Assembly (NCBI RefSeq): GCF_009770985.1
Contig: NZ_WSRW01000003.1
Span: 1,084,908 to 1,148,907 of the forward strand
DNA from: Mucilaginibacter lacusdianchii
GTDB lineage: Bacteria; Bacteroidota; Bacteroidia; Sphingobacteriales; Sphingobacteriaceae
Direction of reading: 5' to 3'
Length of the DNA stretch: 64,000 nucleotides
Part shown: positions 8,427 through 16,849 of the stretch, piece after piece
Position numbering within the stretch: position 1 is the first letter of the stretch
Layout: the number at the start of each line of letters is the position of its first letter
Notes under the pieces: model-generated
The model's database searches: none
What the model saw: the letters and a program-made list of their open reading frames with translations, nothing else
Told to the model about the DNA's origin: nothing
Made by a program: the position numbers and the translations under genes

Positions 8427-9185
8427 ATGACCTTATTAAAATTATTGGTAGCCGAACATTTTGACGGGCAGGTTTGGCGCTTGGAGGTTGATCCGATCAG
8501 TAATACACTATTTGCCGAAATACGCCACGTTGAAGATCGAAGGGTTGACTTTGCGGCAATAAGCCTTAATGACGGGAAGACATTTTTTAAAAATTATACA
8601 GTTGACGAACGTTGGCTTACAGGCATTGAAGCCGCTTACGGCGGTGTATTGCTATTGCATTATTATGAGTCGTCCGGCAGTCCGGCACATCGAGGTTTAG
8701 CTGGTGTTGAAGCCACAACCGGTCGCCTGTTATGGCATAATTTTAACTACAGCTTTGACCATTTAAGCAACAATGGCCCGGTATTTTTTGACAGCCGTTT
8801 GCAGCCGGCAAAGTATTATTTATCAAACATCCGTACCGGAACGTTACAGCGGGCATATAATCCAACGACCGATACTGACTTTGATAATCAAATAATTGTG
8901 CCTGATGCGGTTGCTTTGCCAACAGACCTGCCTCAACTTCCGGTAGAATCTTACGGTCATAAAGTACATTACCTCACCTACAATAATTTCAGAATTGTAT
9001 CTTTGCACACGCTTTGGGCCGGTCAGCTCAGGCAGTATTTGTTTGTTGCTGATGAGCACGAGATAATTTTTGAGGATATATTAAACACCAACATACAAAA
9101 ATTGCAGCCCGAGGCGTTTGTTCTATACCAAAACAAGCTGGTCTATATAAAAGATAGATCGGAAGTGAAGGTATTAAATTTATAA
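8427..9185 (+). CDS. DUF4905-like protein
   Basis: Protein of 252 residues without a signal peptide, thus probably cytoplasmic. The sequence is rich in beta strands with repeated features such as WRLEVD, NDGKTFF, GVEATTGRLLWHNF and LRQYLFVADEHEIIFEDIL, which suggests a beta-propeller-like or PQQ-like fold. It resembles the DUF4905 family found in Bacteroidota; the family name is recalled rather than searched. Function unknown. It lies 16 bp upstream of the LysM protein gene, so the two and udk may form one transcript, divergent from dps. Confidence 0.65.
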   Translation: MTLLKLLVAEHFDGQVWRLEVDPISNTLFAEIRHVEDRRVDFAAISLNDGKTFFKNYTVDERWLTGIEAAYGGVLLLHYYESSGSPAHRGLAGVEATTGRLLWHNFNYSFDHLSNNGPVFFDSRLQPAKYYLSNIRTGTLQRAYNPTTDTDFDNQIIVPDAVALPTDLPQLPVESYGHKVHYLTYNNFRIVSLHTLWAGQLRQYLFVADEHEIIFEDILNTNIQKLQPEAFVLYQNKLVYIKDRSEVKVLNL

Positions 9186-9201
9186 CTGTATAAGTTTTAG
9201 C

Positions 9202-10152
9202 ATGAAATTAAAGAACTTACTGTTAGTTGTTCCGCTGTCTATTCTAACAAAATCCTTACTGGCGCATCCCCTGCTTGATTCGGTGGGCGTCGAAAATCAA
9301 AACGGCAAAAAAGTAATTCTGCACAAATTAGAACCAAAAGATAATTACTATTCCATTGGACGCCGCTATAGTGTTGCACCTGGTGTCATCATCCAGTTTA
9401 ATAACAACGCATCGCTTAGAGTTGGACAGGTTATTAAAGTGCCTACCGAGCAAGCTTTTATAACTGTTGCACCAGTACAACAGCCTGCGTATAGCCAACG
9501 CAATCAACCGGCACAAAACAATTCATTAAACACGCAGCAGGCATCAAGTACCGATCCAAATGTTACGCAGTACAAAGTATCTGCCGGCGAAACGTTATAT
9601 GCAATAGCTCGCCGCTTTAACACCCGAGTGGAGGATATAGTAAGTCAAAACAATCTCAGGTCTAACAGCTTAACACCTGGGCAAATGTTATTGATCAAAT
9701 CTGCACCCAACAGCGCCGCCGCTGCTCCTGTGCAGCAGTCCCAGGTAGCGGTTCAACCACCAGTAAGTCAAGCACAAAGTGCCATACCTCCGGCGCCACG
9801 TGATAGTACAACTGTTAGTCCGGATAGTACAAACACAGAACGCCGTTTGCCCGCCAACCGTTACGGTTTGAGTGAAAAAAACGAAAAGGGCGTTGCTACC
9901 TGGATGGATGATACAGGACTGGATGCCAGTAAGAAACTGGTGTTGCATCGTACAGCACCTGTGGGCACGGTAATTAAAATTACAAACCCTATGACTAACC
10001 GCACCACTTTTGCCAAAGTGGTTGGCCGTTTTACAGATAACGAATCAACTAAAGATGTTATCATTGTGATGAGTAAAAATACCGCTGATGCTATTGGTGC
10101 ATTGGATAAACGCTTTCATGTAAACATCAGCTACGGAATTCCGAATGAATAA
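9202..10152 (+). CDS. LysM-repeat protein with C-terminal RlpA-like domain
   Basis: Protein of 316 residues with a Sec signal peptide (about 1-21, ends near SLLA). Two LysM peptidoglycan-binding modules follow: a divergent one around residues 44-86 (LEPKDNYYSIGRRY to VGQVIKVP) and a canonical one around 124-168 (YKVSAGETLYAIARRFN to LTPGQMLLIKS). A Pro/Ser/Gln-rich linker leads to a C-terminal domain from about 228 (GVATWMDDTGL) that resembles the RlpA-like double-psi beta-barrel. Expected location is the periplasm on the cell wall. It overlaps udk by 8 bp. Confidence 0.85.
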   Translation: MKLKNLLLVVPLSILTKSLLAHPLLDSVGVENQNGKKVILHKLEPKDNYYSIGRRYSVAPGVIIQFNNNASLRVGQVIKVPTEQAFITVAPVQQPAYSQRNQPAQNNSLNTQQASSTDPNVTQYKVSAGETLYAIARRFNTRVEDIVSQNNLRSNSLTPGQMLLIKSAPNSAAAAPVQQSQVAVQPPVSQAQSAIPPAPRDSTTVSPDSTNTERRLPANRYGLSEKNEKGVATWMDDTGLDASKKLVLHRTAPVGTVIKITNPMTNRTTFAKVVGRFTDNESTKDVIIVMSKNTADAIGALDKRFHVNISYGIPNE

Positions 10153-10783
10153 GCCCTTTATAATTGGTGTTGCCGGTGGAAGTGGATCGGGCAAAACGTT
10201 TTTTTTGAAATGCTTTTTGGAACACTTTACGGCCGATGAGGTGTGTTTGGTGTCTCAAGATGATTATTATTTTCCGGTGGCTCAAAACATGACGCCCGAA
10301 GAAAATAAATTGTACAACTTTGATTTGCCAAGCACTATTGACCATGAGCATTTCGAAGCAGATATACGCAACCTGGTTAATCAGCAAACGATTTATAAAA
10401 AAGAATACACCTTCAATAACCCAACCGCTGTACCTAAAATATTAGAGATTAAACCTGCGCCTATTCTAATTGTTGAGGGCTTATTTATTTTTCACTTTGA
10501 AGAAATTGCCAAGCAGCTGGATTTAAAAATTTTTCTTGATACAGAAGAGGACGTTGCACTTAGACGTCGTTTGAAGAGAGATTTGAAGGAACGCGGTTAT
10601 TCAAACGAAGATGTAATGTACAAATGGGAAAACCATGTTGTGCCGGCGTATAAAGAGTTTTTACTTCCGTACAAAGACAGCTGCCACAAAATTGTAATCA
10701 ATAACACCAATACCCCAGAAGATATCATCCGTATTACAGACGACATATCGGATGAGCTAAGGCAACAAGTTTTAAGCCGCTAA
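10145..10783 (+). CDS. udk: Uridine kinase
   Basis: Protein of 212 residues that phosphorylates uridine and cytidine with a nucleoside triphosphate in pyrimidine salvage. The P-loop GGSGSGKT (residues 11-18) follows the first beta strand; SQDDYY (near 37) is the typical uridine kinase motif, and the lid segment RRLKRDLKERG (near 141) is conserved. Length fits the family. The start overlaps the end of the LysM gene by 8 bp, suggesting coupled translation, and a terminator follows. Confidence 0.94.
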   Translation: MNKPFIIGVAGGSGSGKTFFLKCFLEHFTADEVCLVSQDDYYFPVAQNMTPEENKLYNFDLPSTIDHEHFEADIRNLVNQQTIYKKEYTFNNPTAVPKILEIKPAPILIVEGLFIFHFEEIAKQLDLKIFLDTEEDVALRRRLKRDLKERGYSNEDVMYKWENHVVPAYKEFLLPYKDSCHKIVINNTNTPEDIIRITDDISDELRQQVLSR

Positions 10784-10803
10784 AGCCATTCAATTATTTA
10801 TAC

Positions 10804-10838
10804 AAAAAGGCGTTTCTAATTTTTAGAAACGCCTTTTT
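10804..10838 (+). terminator. Rho-independent terminator after udk
   Basis: GGCGTTTCTAA stem, 3-base loop, TTAGAAACGCC stem (11 bp), followed by TTTTT; an A-tract precedes it. Confidence 0.9.
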
Positions 10839-10919
10839 GTTTGGCGCACAAATCAACTTAGCGGCAAACAATTCACTTGACTTAATCCTTATTAAGATAT
10901 ACATCAAATTGTAAATCCT

Positions 10920-11540
10920 ATGGTACCCTATGATGATGAACCAACCAAAAACTACCCGCACCATACCGAGCAGACTGATGAAGCTCCTGCTGGCGGCTAT
11001 AAGGTAGAAGATGATAGTAACTTAACTGAAAGCGACTTAAAACGCTCTTACATATTTGGCAATAGCAATGATGCCAACCCAGATCAATCTGGCTTCGAAA
11101 GCCATGGCATGGGTGGGCAGAAATTTGGCGAAAATGTAGAAAACCGGTCGGGTGATGATTTAGCTAATCCATCGCGCAATGCGGGTTACAGCAACGATTA
11201 TTTCAAACGTACAGAGCCGCTTCAAGAACATCCAGAAAACAATAATTTTAAACCAACTAACCAAGAAGGAGAACCAGACGTGAACGAAGGAAAAGAAGAA
11301 GTTCCAGGATATCGTGAGGAACCAGATCAACAAAAAGTAGGCGGTGTAGATGCACCCGCCCCAGGCGATCACAGTGCCGGTGGCGATAGCAGCCAACACC
11401 AAGAAGGTACAGCCGATAGCGATGGCGACCGTCAAAAGGTTGGCCAAGACGATTCTGATACGCAAGGCAAAGCTTATTATAAGCCCGAAGATGACAAAGG
11501 CACTCCCGATTACGGTAGTAATAGCCCCGAAAATCAATAA
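10920..11540 (+). CDS. Acidic, disordered hydrophilic protein
   Basis: Protein of 206 residues with no signal peptide, no membrane segment, almost no hydrophobic residues and no Cys. It is dominated by Asp, Glu, Asn, Gln, Gly, Pro and Ser. One somewhat ordered segment, LTESDLKRSYIFGN, lies near residue 36; the rest (for example PGYREEPDQQKVGG) should be unfolded. The composition recalls stress-related hydrophilins, but no family is recognised and this is only an analogy. It has its own terminator and stands alone between udk and the SGNH esterase. Confidence 0.65.
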   Translation: MVPYDDEPTKNYPHHTEQTDEAPAGGYKVEDDSNLTESDLKRSYIFGNSNDANPDQSGFESHGMGGQKFGENVENRSGDDLANPSRNAGYSNDYFKRTEPLQEHPENNNFKPTNQEGEPDVNEGKEEVPGYREEPDQQKVGGVDAPAPGDHSAGGDSSQHQEGTADSDGDRQKVGQDDSDTQGKAYYKPEDDKGTPDYGSNSPENQ

Positions 11541-11579
11541 CAATAAAAGCGCCTTGCAAAACAAGGCGCTTTTATTGTT
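11539..11579. terminator. Bidirectional terminator with 18-bp stem
   Basis: Arms 11539-11556 and 11562-11579 are perfectly complementary around a GCGCCTTG core, with A and T tracts on both sides. Lies between the convergent disordered-protein gene and the SGNH esterase gene. Confidence 0.9.
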
Positions 11580-11601
11580 ATCTATTATTAGGTAAGGAAC
11601 T

Positions 11602-12684
11602 TTACCATTTAATATTCTTTTTTATAAAAGCAATTAATACATCTGCCATTGCTTGTTGTTCTTTTACACTAGGATGCCCACCGGTGTTTTTATATGGAAA
11701 AAACAAGGTGTAAATTTGTTTATCATGCAGACTCACTACCGCTTTCTTAATGTATCCCGGCCAAGGCGAACCTGGTTGTGTTGCATCCATATTACCTAAA
11801 GCACAAATGATTCGTGCTTTAGGATAGGTCTGCCTAATGGTTTTAACGAATTTTTGGTAAGATTCTATAATAATGTCTGGTGTTGGAGCTGTGGTACTAA
11901 AACGAGCCTTGAACTGCTCGTGATTGGGTTGCTTTACAATCCAGGAATCGTTTTGAAAAACATTAATGACTACCACGTCCGGTGTATATCTTTTAAAATC
12001 CCAACGGCTGTTGGCATCAGTGGCGTCTAACCGATTATACATCTCGGGCATAATGAGCGGAAACCAACTTACCATCATACCAATACCACTTTTAGCTGTG
12101 CAGTAGTATTCTGCATTGAAGTGCCTCGCTGTTATAGCCGCGTAGCTTAAGTAATTATTTTCAAAGGGGCCAGTGCCGCGATCTTTACCAGAACTATCTT
12201 CCACCGCATAGCCGCAGGTAATGGAATTGCCAAAAAATTCTATTTTACGTGTTAACGATATAGGGGTGGGTAAAACAGATGCATTGCCATCTATTTGAAA
12301 TTCATAAAACCAGGTTTTCCCCTTATCCCACTCTGTACGCTTAAACAACTCCAGCGTATGTTTACCCGCCGGTAAATTTGAGGCCAGCACATAATCAATT
12401 TTCACAGGTGCGGTATGTATTTTATTAACCACCTTTCCGTCCACTATCACGTTGTAAAAGTTATCATTACGCTCATCACGCATCACGGCCTTAACACTGG
12501 TTCCGGTGAAATTTATTTTAAGGCTACTACCAGGCCAAGCTAACTGAGCGGTGCTATCGTCCTGCATGGCCACACGCCCCATGTAGTGTATGCGGTTATC
12601 ATTTGCTTTTAAAATAACCGTTTGCGCATTGCAATAGCAAAACGCAAAACTGATCAATGTACATACAAGTAACGCTTTTTTCAT
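11602..12684 (-). CDS. Secreted SGNH/GDSL esterase, CE2-like
   Basis: Protein of 360 residues with a signal peptide ending near CNAQT (about residue 21). The N-terminal half (about 25-140) looks like the jelly-roll domain of carbohydrate esterase family 2 (GSSLKINFTGTSVKAVM), and the C-terminal half is an SGNH hydrolase: block I FFGNSITCGYAVED with the nucleophilic Ser, block V GGHPSVKEQQ with the catalytic His. CE2 enzymes remove acetyl groups from plant or other polysaccharides in the periplasm or outside. The target is not known from this sequence; no other glycan gene is adjacent. Confidence 0.85.
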   Translation of the reverse strand: MKKALLVCTLISFAFCYCNAQTVILKANDNRIHYMGRVAMQDDSTAQLAWPGSSLKINFTGTSVKAVMRDERNDNFYNVIVDGKVVNKIHTAPVKIDYVLASNLPAGKHTLELFKRTEWDKGKTWFYEFQIDGNASVLPTPISLTRKIEFFGNSITCGYAVEDSSGKDRGTGPFENNYLSYAAITARHFNAEYYCTAKSGIGMMVSWFPLIMPEMYNRLDATDANSRWDFKRYTPDVVVINVFQNDSWIVKQPNHEQFKARFSTTAPTPDIIIESYQKFVKTIRQTYPKARIICALGNMDATQPGSPWPGYIKKAVVSLHDKQIYTLFFPYKNTGGHPSVKEQQAMADVLIAFIKKNIKW

Positions 12685-12734
12685 AGGTAGAATAATGATT
12701 TCATTTTTGTCTTTTATTTAGATTAATTATAAAC

Positions 12735-12742
12735 TAAATTTG
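12735..12742 (+). promoter_or_regulatory. Probable -7 element for the 46-aa Cys-rich protein gene
   Basis: TAAATTTG matches TAnnTTTG exactly and lies 24 bp before the small gene's ATG. A TTG occurs upstream at 12707-12709 but 25 bp away, longer than usual. Confidence 0.5.
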
Positions 12743-12766
12743 CAACAGACAAGTGCTGAACGAAAC

Positions 12767-12907
12767 ATGGACATTAAACCCTTTGTATATACATCGCAAG
12801 AACTGGAATTGCTTAAAACGTTTACCTTCCAGCTGGATTGCGTACATAAAAAATGTTGCAAAAAATACAAGAAAGGTAAACGTTGCAAAAAGTGTCCGGA
12901 CGATTAA
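12767..12907 (+). CDS. 46-residue Lys/Cys-rich small protein
   Basis: The ATG at 12767 opens a 46-codon frame ending in TAA at 12905-12907. The first half (MDIKPFVYTSQELELLKTF) is ordinary and helix-like; the second half is dense in Lys and Cys, with Cys at 25, 30, 31, 40 and 43 and a His at 27, ending CKKCPDD. The C-x-H-x-x-CC plus C-x-x-C layout could bind a metal such as zinc or an iron-sulfur cluster. A perfect -7 element precedes it. A longer overlapping frame (12753-12938) in another phase has no such structure. I recall similar tiny proteins from Sphingobacteriaceae but know no function. Confidence 0.75.
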   Translation: MDIKPFVYTSQELELLKTFTFQLDCVHKKCCKKYKKGKRCKKCPDD

Positions 12908-12925
12908 GGGTATTTTGACTGCTTC

Positions 12926-15292
12926 CTACTTTAAATAAACGTAAGTAATACCATCGCCTCCCCTGTCTGGATGTTCATCTTCCATCCTACTGACTTGGTC
13001 ATATTTTTTGAAATAACCTCGGATTAACTTGCGCAGTATACCATCGCCTTTGCCGTGAATAATTTTAAGTGTGCCGAAATTCATCATTAAAGCCCTATCC
13101 ATTAGCTTTTCAATGGCATGCAACGCATCTTCGCCACGCATGCCGCGCACATCAATGTCGGGACTAAATCCTGCCAAATCGCTGGTTGAAGAGCTAAATG
13201 ACCGGCGAATATCTTTAGGCACATCTTTACGTGATACCTTTTGTACCCGCTTACGCTTGGCAACCGTGCGTAAATCGCCAATGGCAATAATTACATTATC
13301 CTTAGCTATTTCTATTACTTGGCCAGTAGTGTCAGAATCTATTAGTTTAACCCAATCGCCAGCCTTCAATTCCTCATCCTCGGCAGAGGTTTTAACCACT
13401 TTAGGCTGAGGCTTCACCGTATTTTTTTCTGCTTCGCGACTTAAATTTTCGCGTAGTACTTTAGTCTTTTCTTTATCAGCTTGATTGCTCTTTATTTCAG
13501 CAATGGTATTTTCAACCAGCTTGTTAGCGTTTACAATAATTTCTTTCGCCTGTTGTTTGGCATCGCGTATCAGGGCTTTCTGGTTTTCTTCCAGGTAGCT
13601 TTTTAACTTTTCATTTTCAGTAAGCAAATCGTTTACACGCTTTTGCTGTCGATCAAGCTTTAGTTTGGTATCGTAAATTTCTTTTTTCTCGCGCTCTAAG
13701 TCTACCAATAGTGTATCTACCTTTTTCTGACTAGTACCGATTTTGTTTTTCGCCAAGTTGAGCACATGCGTTGGCAAACCTATCTTTTGTGCAATTTCGA
13801 ACGCATATGAACTACCGGGCTTGCCAATGTCCAACTGGTAAAGTGGCTTCATCTGCACGTTATCAAACAGCATTGATGCATTTTCGATGCCTTCAGTGTT
13901 GCTCGAAAATACTTTTAAGTTAGAGTAGTGAGTTGTTACCATCCCCCTCACCCTTTTCTGGTTCAATGCTTCTAATACAGCTTCCGCAATTGGTCCGCCA
14001 AATTGCGGGTCGGTACCGGTGCCAAACTCATCAATTAAAATCAGCGTTTTACCATTGGCATTTTCTACAAAGTACCTCATCTTAGAAAGGTGTGCGCTGT
14101 AGGTACTTAAATCACTCTCAATGGACTGATCGTCGCCAATGTCAACAAAAATCTGCTTAAAAATGCCGGCCGTACTATGCTCATCAGCCGGAATAAGCAA
14201 ACCGGCTTGCACCATCATCTGCAACAGGCCAACCGTTTTCATACAAACCGATTTACCGCCAGCATTTGGTCCAGACACTGTTATGATACGCATCTGCTCG
14301 TCAATTTGCATATTGAGCGGCACTACGGTTTTCTGTTCTTTTTTAAAGCTTAAAAACAGTAGCGGATGTCGTGCATTGATTAAACGGACGCGTCCCTCAT
14401 TAACAACCTCTGGCATATCTGCTTCAATGTCAATGGCAAACAATGCCTTTGCGCGTACCAAATCTAACTTGGTTAAAAGGCCGTGGTACGATAAAAGCAA
14501 CGGCACATATGGACGCAGTTCATCAGTAAGTTGCGTTAATATTCTGACAATCTCTCGACGGCGTTCAAATTCCAGATCACGGATACGATTGTTCAGACTG
14601 AATACTTCCTCAGGTTCCATGTAAACCGTTTGACCTGTGGCCGATTCGTCATGAATGAATCCTTTAAGCTTGCGCTTATTTTCAGCAAGTAGCGGAATAC
14701 ACAAACGGCCATCACGCACAGTTAAAGTACCGTCGGCAGTCCAGCCATTAGAGGTAGCACTCTTGAAAATCTGATCAATTTTGCGCCGGGCGTCCTGCTC
14801 AGCTTTGGCTATGCCCGAAGTGATTTCCATCAAATCGCGCGATGCATTAGGACGGATTTTGCCTTTCTGATCAATAACCAAATCAATCTTCTTTAAAATG
14901 GCTTTCTCAATTGGCAAATGTTCAAATAAGGCCTCCAAATTTGGATATTGACCTTCGCGCTCGTTGAAGTAGCCAATTACTGCAAAAACGGTGGCCAGCG
15001 AAATTTGGATTTGGAAGAACTCATCTTCTAATAGGAAAGCGCCTTCAATGCGGGCTTTATTGGCTAATGCTTTTATATCAAAAAAATGATTGATAGGCAA
15101 CGCGGCGTCATTTTGCAATATGTTTTTAAACTCATGCGCCTGACTCAGAAACTTTCGTATCTGGTCATAATTATTCATCACCTGTATTTTATCAACCATT
15201 TGCTGCCCCATGGTGCTTAGGCAGTGGGCTTTTATTAGTTCTTTAACTTCGGTAAACCCTAATTTATCAGCGCTATTTTGCGGGTACAGCAT
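12926..15292 (-). CDS. mutS2: Endonuclease MutS2
   Basis: Protein of 788 residues with the full MutS2 layout: an N-terminal clamp/lever region, an ABC-type ATPase with Walker A GPNAGGKS (341-348) and Walker B LILIDEFGTGTDP, a long coiled coil (about 520-620, charged), and a C-terminal Smr nuclease domain (about 711-788) with DIDVRGMRGEDAL and HGKGDGILR. MutS2 proteins suppress recombination, and in some bacteria split collided ribosomes; which applies here is unknown. The start overlaps the upstream DUF4296 gene by 20 bp. The final residues lie close to the end of the small Cys-rich gene on the other strand. Confidence 0.95.
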   Translation of the reverse strand: MLYPQNSADKLGFTEVKELIKAHCLSTMGQQMVDKIQVMNNYDQIRKFLSQAHEFKNILQNDAALPINHFFDIKALANKARIEGAFLLEDEFFQIQISLATVFAVIGYFNEREGQYPNLEALFEHLPIEKAILKKIDLVIDQKGKIRPNASRDLMEITSGIAKAEQDARRKIDQIFKSATSNGWTADGTLTVRDGRLCIPLLAENKRKLKGFIHDESATGQTVYMEPEEVFSLNNRIRDLEFERRREIVRILTQLTDELRPYVPLLLSYHGLLTKLDLVRAKALFAIDIEADMPEVVNEGRVRLINARHPLLFLSFKKEQKTVVPLNMQIDEQMRIITVSGPNAGGKSVCMKTVGLLQMMVQAGLLIPADEHSTAGIFKQIFVDIGDDQSIESDLSTYSAHLSKMRYFVENANGKTLILIDEFGTGTDPQFGGPIAEAVLEALNQKRVRGMVTTHYSNLKVFSSNTEGIENASMLFDNVQMKPLYQLDIGKPGSSYAFEIAQKIGLPTHVLNLAKNKIGTSQKKVDTLLVDLEREKKEIYDTKLKLDRQQKRVNDLLTENEKLKSYLEENQKALIRDAKQQAKEIIVNANKLVENTIAEIKSNQADKEKTKVLRENLSREAEKNTVKPQPKVVKTSAEDEELKAGDWVKLIDSDTTGQVIEIAKDNVIIAIGDLRTVAKRKRVQKVSRKDVPKDIRRSFSSSTSDLAGFSPDIDVRGMRGEDALHAIEKLMDRALMMNFGTLKIIHGKGDGILRKLIRGYFKKYDQVSRMEDEHPDRGGDGITYVYLK

Positions 15293-15644
15293 TTTTGGGT
15301 GACGTTGACTTTTTAGTAAATGATTCTGTTTTCTTTTTCAATTTCTCAACCACTTGCTCATAAACAGCATCTAATTGATCGGGTTTGCTTACATAATATT
15401 TAAAGCTTTTTCTAAATTGTGTGCTATCGGTGTGATGGTTTTTGAAAACCACCTGATACTTGTTTATACCATATTTGTACAAACTATCGGGCAGCTGTGG
15501 TACAGTAGCCAGTGTACCGTTTACCAAATGAACATCAACCAAAACGTCGGCCATCTGATCTTTATCTAAAATTTCGGGTGGAGTACTGCTTTTGCATGAA
15601 AACAAAATCGGTACTAAAAAAAACAAGATGATATATATACGCAT
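15273..15644 (-). CDS. DUF4296 lipoprotein
   Basis: The ATG at 15644 is chosen over 15677: it gives a 123-residue protein with a proper lipoprotein signal (Cys17 in ILFSCKSS), and a -7 promoter element (15675-15682) covers the earlier ATG. The body shows the DUF4296 signature, MADVLVDVHLVNG near residue 32 followed by YKYGINKYQVVFKNH and FRKSFKYYVSKPDQL. DUF4296 proteins are conserved, uncharacterised lipoproteins of Bacteroidota. The end overlaps mutS2 by 20 bp, so the two are translationally linked. Confidence 0.85.
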   Translation of the reverse strand: MRIYIILFFLVPILFSCKSSTPPEILDKDQMADVLVDVHLVNGTLATVPQLPDSLYKYGINKYQVVFKNHHTDSTQFRKSFKYYVSKPDQLDAVYEQVVEKLKKKTESFTKKSTSPKNAVPAK

Positions 15645-15674
15645 TCTGTAATTTAGCGGCATTAATTGTTTGAG

Positions 15675-15682
15675 CAAAATTA
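15675..15682 (-). promoter_or_regulatory. Probable -7 element for the DUF4296-mutS2 transcript
   Basis: Minus strand reads TAATTTTG (TAnnTTTG). Transcription would start near 15668, downstream of the ATG at 15677, which supports the internal start at 15644. Confidence 0.5.
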
Positions 15683-15689
15683 CGCATAA

Positions 15690-16379
15690 ATGAGCATTAC
15701 CGATAATATAACTCGCCTTAAAAGCGAAATGGATACTGTAAATGTTACGCTGGTGGCTGTATCAAAAACCAAACCGGTTGAAGATTTACAAATAGCTTAC
15801 GACGCAGGCCAGCGCATTTTTGGCGAAAACCAGGTGCAGGAACTGATGGAAAAATATGACCAGCTACCTAAAGACATTGAGTGGCACTTAATTGGCCATT
15901 TGCAAACCAACAAGGTTAAGTACATTGCGCCGTTTATTGCCATGATTCAATCGGTGGATAGCTTAAAGCTTTTACAAGAAATTAACAAGCACGCCCTTAA
16001 GCATAACCGTGTGATAGATTGTTTGCTTGAAGTATACATTGCTGATGAAGATACCAAGTTTGGTTTAGGCTTTGATGAAGTAATAGAATTGCTAAGGTCA
16101 GAAGAATTTGCCGCTCTTAAAAATATACGCATCCGAGGTTTGATGGGGATTGCAACCAATACGGCAAGTGAAAAACAAGTTAAAGAAGAGTTCTATGAGT
16201 TAGACAGCTTTTTCGACGGTTTAAGTCAGGCTTATTTTAAACATGACGATCACTTTGACACGCTGTCAATGGGTATGTCGTCTGATTACAAAATTGCCAT
16301 TGAGCAAGGCAGCACCATGGTGCGCCTGGGCAGCACTATATTCGGTGAGCGCGTTATTAAGCACTGGAAAAATAACTAA
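15690..16379 (+). CDS. yggS: YggS family PLP homeostasis protein
   Basis: Protein of 229 residues of the PLPBP/YggS family, a single TIM barrel that binds pyridoxal 5'-phosphate without catalysis and controls PLP supply. Seen: the PLP lysine Lys26 in AVSKTKP, GENQVQE (near 47), HLIGHLQTNK (near 72), and the C-terminal phosphate-binding region LSMGMSSDYKIAIEQGSTMVR with RLGSTIFGER. Length is normal. First gene of a four-gene run in which each gene begins 0-1 bp after the previous stop. Confidence 0.93.
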   Translation: MSITDNITRLKSEMDTVNVTLVAVSKTKPVEDLQIAYDAGQRIFGENQVQELMEKYDQLPKDIEWHLIGHLQTNKVKYIAPFIAMIQSVDSLKLLQEINKHALKHNRVIDCLLEVYIADEDTKFGLGFDEVIELLRSEEFAALKNIRIRGLMGIATNTASEKQVKEEFYELDSFFDGLSQAYFKHDDHFDTLSMGMSSDYKIAIEQGSTMVRLGSTIFGERVIKHWKNN

Positions 16380-16380
16380 C

Positions 16381-16848
16381 ATGCAGGTACATTTAAGAGT
16401 AGCCAAAAAGGAAGACTGCCCTCGATTGTTAGATTTAGTACATGAACTGGCTTTGTATGAAAAAGCCCCGCAGGAAGTAACTGTAACCCTGCAGGAATTT
16501 GAAAATGCAGGGTTTGGTCATCAACCGGTATGGAAGGCTTTTGTAGCTGAAGCAGATAATTTTATTGTAGGTTTCGCACTGTATTACGTGCGGTACTCTA
16601 CCTGGAAAGGACCTCGCTTGTATCTTGAAGATTTAATTGTTACCGAATCTATGCGAGGCAAGGGTATCGGCAAGCAACTATTTGAACGTTTAATTCAGGA
16701 AGCACAAGAATTAAACTTTAGCGGAATGGTATGGCAAGTACTGGATTGGAACGCGCCGGCTATAAATTTTTATAACAAATACAATGCTTACATCGAATCA
16801 GGTTGGCTAAACGCATCCCTTTCTAAAGAGCAATTATTAAATTATTAA
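16381..16848 (+). CDS. GNAT family N-acetyltransferase
   Basis: The ATG at 16381, one base after the yggS stop, gives a 155-residue protein; the frame is open further upstream but that part lies inside yggS. GNAT features: LRVAKKEDCPRLLDLV at the N-terminus, the beta4 strand LYLEDLIVTESMRGKGIGKQL with the acetyl-CoA pyrophosphate-binding (Q/R)xxGx(G/A) motif as RGKGIG, and WQVLDWNAPAINFYNKYNA at the end. It resembles diamine/spermidine-type acetyltransferases in its EDLIV and DWN segments, but the substrate is not certain. Part of the yggS operon. Confidence 0.88.
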   Translation: MQVHLRVAKKEDCPRLLDLVHELALYEKAPQEVTVTLQEFENAGFGHQPVWKAFVAEADNFIVGFALYYVRYSTWKGPRLYLEDLIVTESMRGKGIGKQLFERLIQEAQELNFSGMVWQVLDWNAPAINFYNKYNAYIESGWLNASLSKEQLLNY

Positions 16849-16849
16849 G

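Noticed and set aside
11160..11564. Hydrophobic membrane-protein-like frame on the minus strand (also 11257-11559)
   Set aside because: Reverse complement of the acidic disordered-protein gene: Asp/Glu/Asn codons read backwards give Ile/Val/Phe/Leu. It also runs into the shared terminator.
12753..12938. 61-codon plus-strand frame overlapping the Cys-rich gene
   Set aside because: Another phase of the same region, no recognisable structure; the 46-codon frame has the Cys pattern and the better-placed promoter.
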